Made by a program: the position numbers and the translations under genes
Assembly (NCBI RefSeq): GCF_001468085.1
Contig: NZ_LNZB01000060.1
Coordinates: 728,417 to 792,416, forward strand
Origin: Legionella waltersii
GTDB taxonomy: Bacteria; Pseudomonadota; Gammaproteobacteria; Legionellales; Legionellaceae
Direction of reading: 5' to 3'
Length of the DNA: 64,000 bases
Notes under the pieces: model-generated
What the model was told of the DNA's origin: nothing
Seen by the model: only the letters and a program-made list of their open reading frames with translations
The model's database searches: none
Part shown: piece after piece, positions 54,370 to 61,966 of the stretch
How positions within the stretch are numbered: position 1 is the stretch's first letter
How the letters are laid out: every line of letters begins with the position of its first letter

Positions 54370-55361
54370 AAAGTACAATTACTTCCCCCGCTCACCACGA
54401 TTTTATTCACTGCATCCATCGATTTCTGTGGATCTCCAGGTGAAACCAATCCTTTAGGATGAGTCTTAAAAAATCTCTGGGTTTGATAATCCGCTTGAGA
54501 AACTTGCTGTATTGCACTGTCAGTGGTTCTCATCAATGCTATTGATGCTTTTCCAGCTGTTGTCGATGAAATTGCCCAAGGCCCCTCAAATGAAGAGTTC
54601 CCATGGATTACATCTGACTCTATAGCAAGAGCATCTGGATATTTCATTTTAATGGAAACAAATTTGTAATGGCCTATATTAGTGTCTTTATCAACAGACA
54701 CTAATCGACCTAATATCACTGCCCCACTGCATTCAGTACTCATTGGTTTAAAAAATTGAGGAAAATCATGATGTTCAATGAACCAGCCACCGCCTAAATC
54801 TTCTTTCAACGCGTACTTTTGTAAATAATCCTTGTAATTATAAACGATGGAAAATAAATCCTTACCGAAGGTATTGAAATGTTTATACTTAGGACAATCT
54901 GGTGTTAATCGTTTGGCATGATATTTTTGTAAATCAGTATCAGAAATATTTTCCAACCAAACTGCGGGTAATTCGAGAGTAGGAGGAGTGTTTACTAATT
55001 CAAAAGTACCATAGGTACCGAAAATATTTGCCTTAGAATCCGTTTTCACAGGTTTCACTTCTGGAGGATACCATCTCGCTGTAACCTCAACTTCAGCATC
55101 TTCTATGGATACCGGCTCACCTGGAGCTGGGCTTTTTTCCTTTGAACCACATAAGGGCACTTCATCAAGATTCAGATCTTGACCAGGTGTCATGACACTC
55201 AGTAGATGGGTCGCCTCCATAACCACTTCGCCTTCTTTTGTTTTTCTAACAACCAAATCTGGATCGATGTCCGATTTATCCTTTGCATAAACGTTCGGAT
55301 CAACATAACTTGCAACATTAAGACCTGTTAATTTATAGGGGAAACTACTTTTTGCATACAT
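54363..55361 (-). CDS. Hypothetical protein, unknown family
   Basis: A 332-residue soluble-looking protein without signal peptide or membrane segments. It is rich in proline and aspartate in its N-terminal half (VASYVDPNVYAKDKSDIDPD, APGEPVSIEDAEVEVTARWY) and has WLENISDTDLQKYHAKRL and GGGWFIEHHDFPQFF further on. I do not recognise a domain. The last codon and stop lie in the 87-bp repeat, so the C-terminus may have been altered by the repeat's arrival. Confidence 0.68.
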   Translation of the reverse strand: MYAKSSFPYKLTGLNVASYVDPNVYAKDKSDIDPDLVVRKTKEGEVVMEATHLLSVMTPGQDLNLDEVPLCGSKEKSPAPGEPVSIEDAEVEVTARWYPPEVKPVKTDSKANIFGTYGTFELVNTPPTLELPAVWLENISDTDLQKYHAKRLTPDCPKYKHFNTFGKDLFSIVYNYKDYLQKYALKEDLGGGWFIEHHDFPQFFKPMSTECSGAVILGRLVSVDKDTNIGHYKFVSIKMKYPDALAIESDVIHGNSSFEGPWAISSTTAGKASIALMRTTDSAIQQVSQADYQTQRFFKTHPKGLVSPGDPQKSMDAVNKIVVSGGSNCTLS

Positions 55362-55918
55362 AACTTAATCAACCTAATTTAGAACAAAAAGATTTAAATT
55401 AAATCATATTTTACGAATTGTGTCAATTTTATACAATATGGCTACATTGATTCACATTTCATTTATTTTATTCCATCAACAAAAAAATACATTTTTAGAT
55501 AATTCCGATTTTTACTTGTTAATGTCGACCATGGAAGAATGGCCAAATAAACTTCATGAAGAAGTGAATTGCACTAATCATTCGACGCTACAAAATGATC
55601 GAAATACTGTAATGCAACGAATTCTGTCCTCTAAGAACATTGAAGAAATAATGGTAGCACTTCAGAGGAAACCTGTCGCAAAGATCATTAAGCGCTCAAC
55701 TGGCAGTTCATGGGGGATGGCTATATCTGAATCATGCGGTTGAAAAAATGTTTGCGACAGAACCCCATTTGACCCCCAGCGAAACGAACGTTAAGTAAAT
55801 TATTGGTCGGGAGTCCTTGCTTACCTCTTGCTGAACATGTGATTTATTAATGCTCACATTGATCATAATTAGTGAATGAATTATAATTGTTCGGATCTTT
55901 GGTGTACTGAGGTATGTG
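55362..55918. other. Divergent intergenic region without a supported gene
   Basis: 557 bp between a minus-strand gene and the ADP-ribosyltransferase-like gene. A frame from 55438 to 55743 is open but has no ribosome site, and its product resembles nothing I know. The region probably holds the two promoters. TGAGG at 55908-55912 serves the downstream ATG. Confidence 0.5.
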
Positions 55919-57667
55919 ATGTTTAGAGTGAGTCCAGAACAGAGCAACAAACGTCCGCTTAAGTTGTTTATAAGAACCGATAAAAATGCAAACATTGAAA
56001 ATCTAAGATTAGGTAATTACCGTGTTGCTCCGGCTTATCACTTGAGCCTCCAAAATTCAGAATTAGAAAGTCAGGAATATACAAGCTCAGGATTTTTAAG
56101 TACTTTCGACTTTGCAAAGGGTTACGGTTTACAAAGTGTATTGGACTATGCTCGCCTATCTAACTCCTCTTATATTCATTTTATTTTTTTACCCTCGGGA
56201 ATTTCTGAAATAGTAAAACTAAATGGGGGAACCCGAGGTTTTGACGAGGATAAAAAACCAAAACGTGTAGAGGGTAGTGTATGGGAACTGCCATTTTATC
56301 AAAAGAATATACCCCAGTTATTTTATACTGATGAAGTTGATGTCGAATTAGGACAAAATTGCTGGCGAACGGATCATGAAGTTCTCCTCGGTGGTAATTG
56401 GTCTTCCTTTGCACAAGTCATTTCTATCGAAAATCATAAGACTTTAGATTTGCAAAAAATACTAAAAGGAAAATCAGAACAAGAAGTTCTAGAATGGTTA
56501 ATAGAAAATGGATATACCTCTTACAGGCCAGGAATTGAAGGTCAACATCAATTGACGTTACCTGAGCAAATTGAAGAGTCAGCCATAAATGCGCAATTAA
56601 TTAACTGGTGGAATAGCCAACTCCCGGAAGACCAACATGATCTAAATTGTGTTTATTGCATCATTAACAATAAAAAAATAGAAGTTCCACGCTTGGATGA
56701 TTTTGATTTTTTAAAGGGGGTGCAAGCTATTTCCAGATCAAAAGAAAGTACCCCCAAAATCGAGCGTTATTTTCGGCAATTCTTACTAGCGGTTGAGTTT
56801 CTCTATAACTTAGGTAAGCTTGAAAAAAACTACACTGCTCAAATGGACAACTTTAGAACTCTTGGGTTTTGGAAAATCTTTTCCACACGAGATAGGAATT
56901 CACTATCAACCGAAGAAATCCAGGAATTAATGAATGGACTGGACTTATATGTTGATTTTTTGAAAGAAGAATCCAGATTAGCAAAACTAGCCAAAAAGAT
57001 AGAAGCCGAAATGAAAAACCCTATTCATCGAAATCTATTATTTCCGAACTTAGGAGAGATGGCATTTATTTTTAATGCATATGGAGTACAAATTTTCAAT
57101 TCTTTGAGAGACTTTGTTGCTCAAAGCCCAAAATCCATTGATGCTATGAAGAAATTCTCATCTGTTGAAATAGCATTGAAGCTAAAGGCATACAGGGATA
57201 TGAATAATTATGTAAAAGAAAGTAATGTCGCTGCAAACTATTTTGCTCCTCTAGAACAATCTAAGCTGCTAACGAAAGAATTTATGCTTTGGTTAAGGAG
57301 TTTTTGTGATGAATATGCGATTCGTCTCTTACAATTGCGTATGGACTCCAAAACTACTCCTGCAAACTGGGATTTGATGCAATGCCTAAAACAGCTTGAG
57401 ACTCAAATACTCCACCCCCTTCTAGAATTAGTAAGAGGGTGTCTTGAAGGAGTATTAACAGAACAAGAGGTCGTGGTGGCTTATTTGAAAATTATGGGAA
57501 GTATAGTTGAATTAAACCAAAATCTGATTGTCTTAAAACAACAAGAAATCCACACTGCTGTCTCCTCCGATCTTTTCTTTCAACCCATCCAGCCAAATCA
57601 AAAGAGATCACTCAATCAAAATGATGATAACTATAGTGAAGGCAATCCCAAAAGAGTTTGTATATAA
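55919..57667 (+). CDS. Cholera-toxin-like ADP-ribosyltransferase domain protein, candidate effector
   Basis: A 582-residue protein. The first 170 residues follow the R-S-E class of mono-ADP-ribosyltransferases: R19 in LKLFIRTDKN (compare YRADSR), S61-T62 in SSGFLSTFDFAKGYG (compare GYVSTS), the strand SSYIHFIFLPSG (compare YYIYVI), and E154 in DHEVLLGGNWSSFAQV (compare EQEVSALGGI). The first Glu of ExE is Asp152 here. Residues 180-560 are helical and unrecognised; the tail has KRSLNQ and PKRVCI. No signal peptide, so Dot/Icm delivery is more likely than Sec. ATG at 55919 is preferred over GTG at 55916 on spacing from TGAGG. The catalytic assignment is by eye and needs a profile test. Confidence 0.68.
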   Translation: MFRVSPEQSNKRPLKLFIRTDKNANIENLRLGNYRVAPAYHLSLQNSELESQEYTSSGFLSTFDFAKGYGLQSVLDYARLSNSSYIHFIFLPSGISEIVKLNGGTRGFDEDKKPKRVEGSVWELPFYQKNIPQLFYTDEVDVELGQNCWRTDHEVLLGGNWSSFAQVISIENHKTLDLQKILKGKSEQEVLEWLIENGYTSYRPGIEGQHQLTLPEQIEESAINAQLINWWNSQLPEDQHDLNCVYCIINNKKIEVPRLDDFDFLKGVQAISRSKESTPKIERYFRQFLLAVEFLYNLGKLEKNYTAQMDNFRTLGFWKIFSTRDRNSLSTEEIQELMNGLDLYVDFLKEESRLAKLAKKIEAEMKNPIHRNLLFPNLGEMAFIFNAYGVQIFNSLRDFVAQSPKSIDAMKKFSSVEIALKLKAYRDMNNYVKESNVAANYFAPLEQSKLLTKEFMLWLRSFCDEYAIRLLQLRMDSKTTPANWDLMQCLKQLETQILHPLLELVRGCLEGVLTEQEVVVAYLKIMGSIVELNQNLIVLKQQEIHTAVSSDLFFQPIQPNQKRSLNQNDDNYSEGNPKRVCI

Positions 57668-57881
57668 CCTGTTATCTTAATTGAGTGGTTCGATTGGGCT
57701 CTGTCGTTCATTGTTTTCAAACACACGATGGGGACACGCTGGACGAGTTGATGCTGCTTCCCCATAGTAACGTTCAGAAGTAGATATGATCCACTTGAAA
57801 CTGAGCATAATCCATACTCCAGAAAAATTCACCAACTCCACCGGATCAATAAATTGTATGCGACATAGCCCAGTTATTTAG

Positions 57882-58517
57882 TTATGCTTCCAAATAATCA
57901 ACGATTGAGACATTAAGTTCAGGGTAAACACCCAATACAACTGCCACAACTAATAACATAACGCCCACATAACGAAATAGGGAAGAATTGATTCGCGAAA
58001 TAACGAGACCTAGCCCTACCCCAATGCTTAAAACAACAAGAGCTGAAACCAAGCATCCGGCAACAAAGAAAGGAACATTATGCACAAACCCATCAATCGG
58101 CATTAAGGCACTTCCTTGAAAGACAGTGAAGAAAGCGATAAGACATAATGTCAACAGTAAAGATAAACCAGTATTTAATGATAATAAGGCGGCACAGACT
58201 ATAAGCGAACCCAAAATTCCATATTCGAGTAATGGAATTGCTAAACCAGAAACATTTAAAAGGCCAGCGAATAAAATAGCGATAGTGAAGACTAAAGGTA
58301 TGCTCCATAACGCTTTACCGCCTATTTGAGCAGCAATAATTCCCACTGCAATAGTAAATAGCAAATGATCTAAACCGTGTATTGACATACTTAGGCCCTG
58401 AATAAACGGTTCATTTTGCATAAATTCAGCATGATGGGCACAAGCCAACGATGGTATTAAGACTGTTAATGTAGTTATGAAGAAAGTCATTAAGGACGTA
58501 TTTTTACTTTTAGGCAT
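57882..58517 (-). CDS. HupE/UreJ-family nickel or cobalt permease
   Basis: A 211-residue protein with a signal-like N-terminus ending in ACAHHAEF and about six further membrane helices. The family metal motif HxxxxDH appears as SIHGLDHLLFTIAVG (H47, D50, H51), followed by AAQIGGKALW. HupE/UreJ proteins take up Ni or Co. It is divergent from, and 152 bp away from, the thiocyanate hydrolase-like genes, whose enzyme needs cobalt, so cobalt supply to that enzyme is the probable role (inferred). Confidence 0.85.
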   Translation of the reverse strand: MPKSKNTSLMTFFITTLTVLIPSLACAHHAEFMQNEPFIQGLSMSIHGLDHLLFTIAVGIIAAQIGGKALWSIPLVFTIAILFAGLLNVSGLAIPLLEYGILGSLIVCAALLSLNTGLSLLLTLCLIAFFTVFQGSALMPIDGFVHNVPFFVAGCLVSALVVLSIGVGLGLVISRINSSLFRYVGVMLLVVAVVLGVYPELNVSIVDYLEA

Positions 58518-58669
58518 AGTATCTCTCCCTTTATTTGCCTGTTACTGAATCAGGTGCTCCATCAAAATGAGAACAGTTATTATATACTTTTAGCGATCCT
58601 GTTCTATAGTTAAATTAGGATTTAATGGTTATCTATAAAGTATCATTAATATTACTCTAGGAGAATGGT

Positions 58670-59086
58670 ATGAGTAAAAAAGCATCCAAGGACTATGAGG
58701 AGCTCCTAGCACGAGTCACTTCCAGTAAAAACATGGATCTCCCATTAACGATTACCCAAAAACAGGCTCAAGCTATATTGCATGTCGTCCATGATGTAGG
58801 CGGTGAACCAGATGGACCATTAGACAAATCTGAACATAAAACCGCATTTTGGGAAAAAAGTACTCATTGTGTCGCTGAGTGTTTAGCGTGGCGAGGACAT
58901 TGGAATGCTGAAGAAAGACGACGCCGCGAAAATGATTTGGGTGAAACCATCTATTTTGGAACCCCTTATTACGCAAGATGGTTGCTTGCAACAGCCAAAA
59001 TGCTTATTGAGAAAGGATATATAACACCCGATGAATTAATTGAAAAAATGGATGAAATACGTCGACGTGAGGGCTATGTAAAATGA
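58670..59086 (+). CDS. scnB: Thiocyanate hydrolase beta subunit-like (N-terminal half of nitrile hydratase beta)
   Basis: A 138-residue subunit. VVHDVGGEPDGPLD, CLAWRGHWNAEERRRRE and GTPYYARWLLATAKMLIEKG match what I remember of the beta chain of Thiobacillus thioparus thiocyanate hydrolase and the N-terminal half of ordinary nitrile hydratase beta chains (HDVGG and YY.RW motifs). Thiocyanate hydrolase turns SCN- into carbonyl sulfide and ammonia; the beta/alpha pair surrounds the cobalt site of the gamma chain. TAGGAG precedes the ATG. It overlaps the next gene by four bases (ATGA). Nitrile hydratase activity is the alternative. Confidence 0.82.
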   Translation: MSKKASKDYEELLARVTSSKNMDLPLTITQKQAQAILHVVHDVGGEPDGPLDKSEHKTAFWEKSTHCVAECLAWRGHWNAEERRRRENDLGETIYFGTPYYARWLLATAKMLIEKGYITPDELIEKMDEIRRREGYVK

Positions 59087-59364
59087 ATAAATTTAAAATT
59101 GGTGATCGCGTGATTGTCAAAGATTTACCATCATTATTCCACACCCGCACACAGGGTTATACCCGTAATTGCATAGGGGAAGTTGTGATGCTAAGACCAG
59201 ACTGGGTTATTCCTGAGGACGAAGCTTGGGGACGAGAAGACGGTCGAGCTGAACCCTTTTACATGGTGCGATTTAAACTTGCTGATTTATGGTCAGACTA
59301 TACAGGCCAACCATTTGACACCTTGGAAACAGAATTTTCTGAGCGCTGGCTAGATAGTGTATAG
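59083..59364 (+). CDS. scnA: Thiocyanate hydrolase alpha subunit-like (C-terminal half of nitrile hydratase beta)
   Basis: A 93-residue protein with the SH3-like fold motifs of the nitrile hydratase beta C-terminal half: KFKIGDRVIVKDLPSLFHTR, GYTRNCIGEV, MVRFKLADLW and DTLETEFSERWL. The separate-gene form is the thiocyanate hydrolase alpha chain. It lacks the N-terminal extension of about 30 residues that I recall for the Thiobacillus chain. The ATGA overlap with the preceding gene indicates coupled, equimolar translation, as expected for subunits. Confidence 0.82.
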   Translation: MNKFKIGDRVIVKDLPSLFHTRTQGYTRNCIGEVVMLRPDWVIPEDEAWGREDGRAEPFYMVRFKLADLWSDYTGQPFDTLETEFSERWLDSV

Positions 59365-59394
59365 ATACGACTTAAATTTTAGGGAGAATTCACA

Positions 59395-60081
59395 ATGAGT
59401 AAGCAACACGACCATAAACATGAACATGACAAAATAGAAGAGAATGATGAAGCTTTTGAGTTTACTGTTCTAGAGGCAACCATTCGAGAATTGGCGATTG
59501 AAAAGGGATTATTTTCAGCCGAAGATTATCGTCGTTTTATGGAATGGCATGATAGCATGGAGACTGCACCTGGAGGAGCTCGTGTTGTTGCACGTGCTTG
59601 GGTCGACCCTGAGTTCAAAAAGAGACTACTTGCAGATGGGGTTGCGGCTTGTAAAGAGATGGGAATTGATTGGCTGAAACCCACTGGCACAGGAACACCT
59701 AGTGATTATACTTATTTCGTTGTGTTTGAGAACACCCCAAAACTACATAATACGATGGTTTGCACCCTGTGCTCTTGTTATCCAAGACCAGTATTAGGTT
59801 TCGCACCTGCTTGGTATGAAAGACCTAACTATCGTCGCCGATTGGTTCGTTGGCCACGAGAAGTTTTGGCGGAATTTGGCACGATTATCCCTCCGGATGT
59901 AGAGGTTCGCGTGCATGACTCAAATCAAAAATCACGTTTCATGATTCTACCCATGCGACCGGCTGGCACTGAAGGATGGAGCGAAGAAAAATTAGCAACC
60001 ATTGTAACGCGAGATACCATGATTGGGGTGTCTATTCCCCGTATTGATTGGACCACGTCTTCAATTCCAGGAAAAAAATAA
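59395..60081 (+). CDS. scnC: Thiocyanate hydrolase gamma subunit-like, cobalt-binding (nitrile hydratase alpha homologue)
   Basis: A 228-residue catalytic subunit. The metal claw VCTLCSCYPRP has the Cys-Thr-Leu-Cys-Ser-Cys (residues 123-128) of cobalt-type enzymes; two of these cysteines are oxidised to sulfenic and sulfinic acids in the family. Flanking blocks ARELAIEKGL-like IRELAIEKGLFSAEDYRR, WYERPNYRRRLVRWPREVLA and RPAGTEGWSEEKLATIVTRD closely resemble thiocyanate hydrolase gamma. The N-terminus is His-rich (HDHKHEHDK), which may bind metal. AGGGAG lies upstream of the ATG. Substrate could still be a nitrile. Confidence 0.86.
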   Translation: MSKQHDHKHEHDKIEENDEAFEFTVLEATIRELAIEKGLFSAEDYRRFMEWHDSMETAPGGARVVARAWVDPEFKKRLLADGVAACKEMGIDWLKPTGTGTPSDYTYFVVFENTPKLHNTMVCTLCSCYPRPVLGFAPAWYERPNYRRRLVRWPREVLAEFGTIIPPDVEVRVHDSNQKSRFMILPMRPAGTEGWSEEKLATIVTRDTMIGVSIPRIDWTTSSIPGKK

Positions 60082-60083
60082 AG

Positions 60084-60473
60084 ATGATAGAAAAATGTCG
60101 AGATGATTTATTATCCTTGCTCTACGCTGCAGGGCAAGGACATATTGATGCAATCAGGCGTTTCATTAAGCTGGGTATGGACATCAATCAACTGGGTAAA
60201 AATGGCACTAGTGCACTGATGTTAGCCTCAGAGTATGGACAAACAGACGTTGTAGCAGCACTTCTAGATGCTAACGTGGAAATTAATCAAAGTAATCACA
60301 AAGGATGTACCGCTTTGATGTTTGCTGCTGAATATGGACATAGTGAAGTGGTGAAGCTGTTATTAAATGCAGGTGCAAACAGTTCCCTTACTAATCATGA
60401 TGGAGCAACTGCGTTAGATCTTGCTAAGGAATATGCCCATTCTTCTGTGGTAGACTTATTAGAACCGTCTTAA
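60084..60473 (+). CDS. Small ankyrin-repeat protein in the thiocyanate hydrolase operon
   Basis: A 129-residue protein made almost wholly of three to four ankyrin repeats (GMDINQLGKNGTSALMLASE, NVEINQSNHKGCTALMFAAE, GANSSLTNHDGATALDLAKE). The ATG lies 2 bp after the scnC stop, so it is coupled to it; a longer frame starting at 60048 inside scnC is rejected. In other thiocyanate hydrolase and nitrile hydratase operons the downstream small gene encodes a cobalt-insertion or assembly factor. This protein has no similarity to those known to me, but its place suggests an assembly role; the alternative is an unrelated effector-type ankyrin. Confidence 0.82.
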   Translation: MIEKCRDDLLSLLYAAGQGHIDAIRRFIKLGMDINQLGKNGTSALMLASEYGQTDVVAALLDANVEINQSNHKGCTALMFAAEYGHSEVVKLLLNAGANSSLTNHDGATALDLAKEYAHSSVVDLLEPS

Positions 60474-60542
60474 TTTTTACCTAACACTGATTGACGAGCT
60501 TTGCAGACCAGCATACCAATGAAGCAGAAATAACAGCGCAGA

Positions 60543-60662
60543 CTATCTAGCCCTCATTTGAGATTCTTGATCGGGTAGTGGCGGTGAGAAATAAACTTCA
60601 AAAGCTACATCTAGTCGTCTAGCAAGTGTTCCATGTCTCGGATCAAAATAGTCATAAGGCAT
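60543..60662 (-). CDS. Possible 39-residue small protein
   Basis: A short frame beginning MPYDYFDPRHGTLARRLD and ending DQESQMRAR. AAAGGTGG about seven bases before the ATG supports translation. Composition looks like real coding sequence, but it may be a fragment of a larger gene. It lies alone between the ankyrin gene and the gene at 60742. Confidence 0.4.
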   Translation of the reverse strand: MPYDYFDPRHGTLARRLDVAFEVYFSPPLPDQESQMRAR

Positions 60663-60741
60663 ATTTAAACCACCTTTTAAAGCATTAAGCCTCTCAGTTT
60701 AAATAATGATAACTCTGTTTTTTGGGGATTTCATTGTGTTT

Positions 60742-61626
60742 TCACCCCCGGATCGTTGTATTTCTGATTGTTTGGAGTACTTTCGAAGAAGCACCATTAG
60801 GGTTTTTAATAGCTTGTTGTCTTATACGATTTAAAGCGGTGTCATAATCGGGATTATCTTTAAAAAAATCCCTGGCATTGCGTGAAAAAAATCCTGCTTC
60901 GGTTTTATAAAGTCTTTTTAAGTTAAGCATTTTTTCATGCTGAAGATTAAACTCTTCGAGTCCTACCTTAAATTCATGGGGGGCTTTGTTGGTAGGACGC
61001 AAGACATGATTTGTGTCTTCTTTTACCCAACCTAATTCAATAAGGGTAGATTTCGTTCGCTCTCCTGTGCCGCTCGTTTTGCCATAGGCGTGATCAATAA
61101 TGTCTTGATTAGAATTTATGGTTTTTTCTGTCCAGTGACGTTTTCTCACAAAAGAAAAGAATTCGCGATTAGCAATTTCTGTATATTTGGCAATAAAATC
61201 ACCAGCCACAGTCTTTTCTGGGTAGTATTTGCCGTATTTTTTTATATTTTTATCTAAATTCCAAGGCAAAACCATATCCCTTGGTGTTATTCTGCTATCA
61301 AGGGTATTTAGTACATTAGCTACGGCTGTAACACAGTTGTTACCTAAGAAAGTGTATTCAGTAGTACAGATTTGCTCTCCTACTTTCTTTGCTTTCTTAA
61401 ATGCATCAATGCTTTCTGAGGAAGCCCTCTTTGGGAGATCCAAACTCAACGCTCTGTGAATTCCATAAGTGTAAACGGTGACAGTAATACCTTTAACTAC
61501 ATACTGGACTTTACGGTTCGGCATTCCATAAGTTTGTCTGCATGAACGATCTAGCTGAGATGTTAAACGTGAATCCTCGGAAGTCCAGTGACCACCTGGA
61601 CCACCATAATTGAGAAAGAAATGCAT
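60742..61626 (-). CDS. Protein with a conserved NC motif, possible cysteine hydrolase or effector
   Basis: A 294-residue protein without signal peptide or membrane segment. Around residue 90 the sequence TEYTFLGNNCVTAVANVLNT has the Asn-Cys at the start of a helix, as in LRAT/NlpC-type and related cysteine hydrolases, and GGPGGHW near the N-terminus could supply a histidine. The C-terminal half is helical and basic. I do not recognise a named family. Stands alone; divergent from the PP2C gene. Confidence 0.65.
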   Translation of the reverse strand: MHFFLNYGGPGGHWTSEDSRLTSQLDRSCRQTYGMPNRKVQYVVKGITVTVYTYGIHRALSLDLPKRASSESIDAFKKAKKVGEQICTTEYTFLGNNCVTAVANVLNTLDSRITPRDMVLPWNLDKNIKKYGKYYPEKTVAGDFIAKYTEIANREFFSFVRKRHWTEKTINSNQDIIDHAYGKTSGTGERTKSTLIELGWVKEDTNHVLRPTNKAPHEFKVGLEEFNLQHEKMLNLKRLYKTEAGFFSRNARDFFKDNPDYDTALNRIRQQAIKNPNGASSKVLQTIRNTTIRG

Positions 61627-61966
61627 GGGATTTACTGCGCACTGAAAATCATATTGTTCATTTATTATACTTTAAATGCTTATGCAAGTCAAAATTACCA
61701 AGATTTCCAAATCCATAAGTACGTCGTTGAATAGGCTTCACTTTACATTTTGTGTGACTGTTCGGAGAAATACACCGACTGCAAAAATTAGAATTTTCTC
61801 AACTAAACCCCTCAAAAATAGGCGTTAGAAATGAAGTCAACTCCAGTTTGGAGTGAAAAGCTGAAAACTAAATTAGCGAAAAACTAAAAAAAACCGTAGG
61901 TACTATAATTATGATTATTAATGATTCAGATTTTGCATTCTATGAAAATTCAATTTGGAATAAGAA
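61627..61966. other. Divergent promoter region, no gene seen
   Basis: 340 bp of AT-rich sequence between two divergent genes. No ORF, repeat or hairpin of note; GGAATAAGAA before 61967 is the ribosome site of the phosphatase gene. Confidence 0.5.

Noticed and set aside
55438..55743. Plus-strand frame of about 100 codons upstream of the ADP-ribosyltransferase gene
   Set aside because: No ribosome site, no recognisable product, and it fills a divergent promoter region.
58670..59364. scnB and scnA as one nitrile hydratase beta gene broken by a frameshift
   Set aside because: The two frames overlap by a clean ATGA, the second has a proper start, and the split point matches the natural two-gene form in thiocyanate hydrolase.
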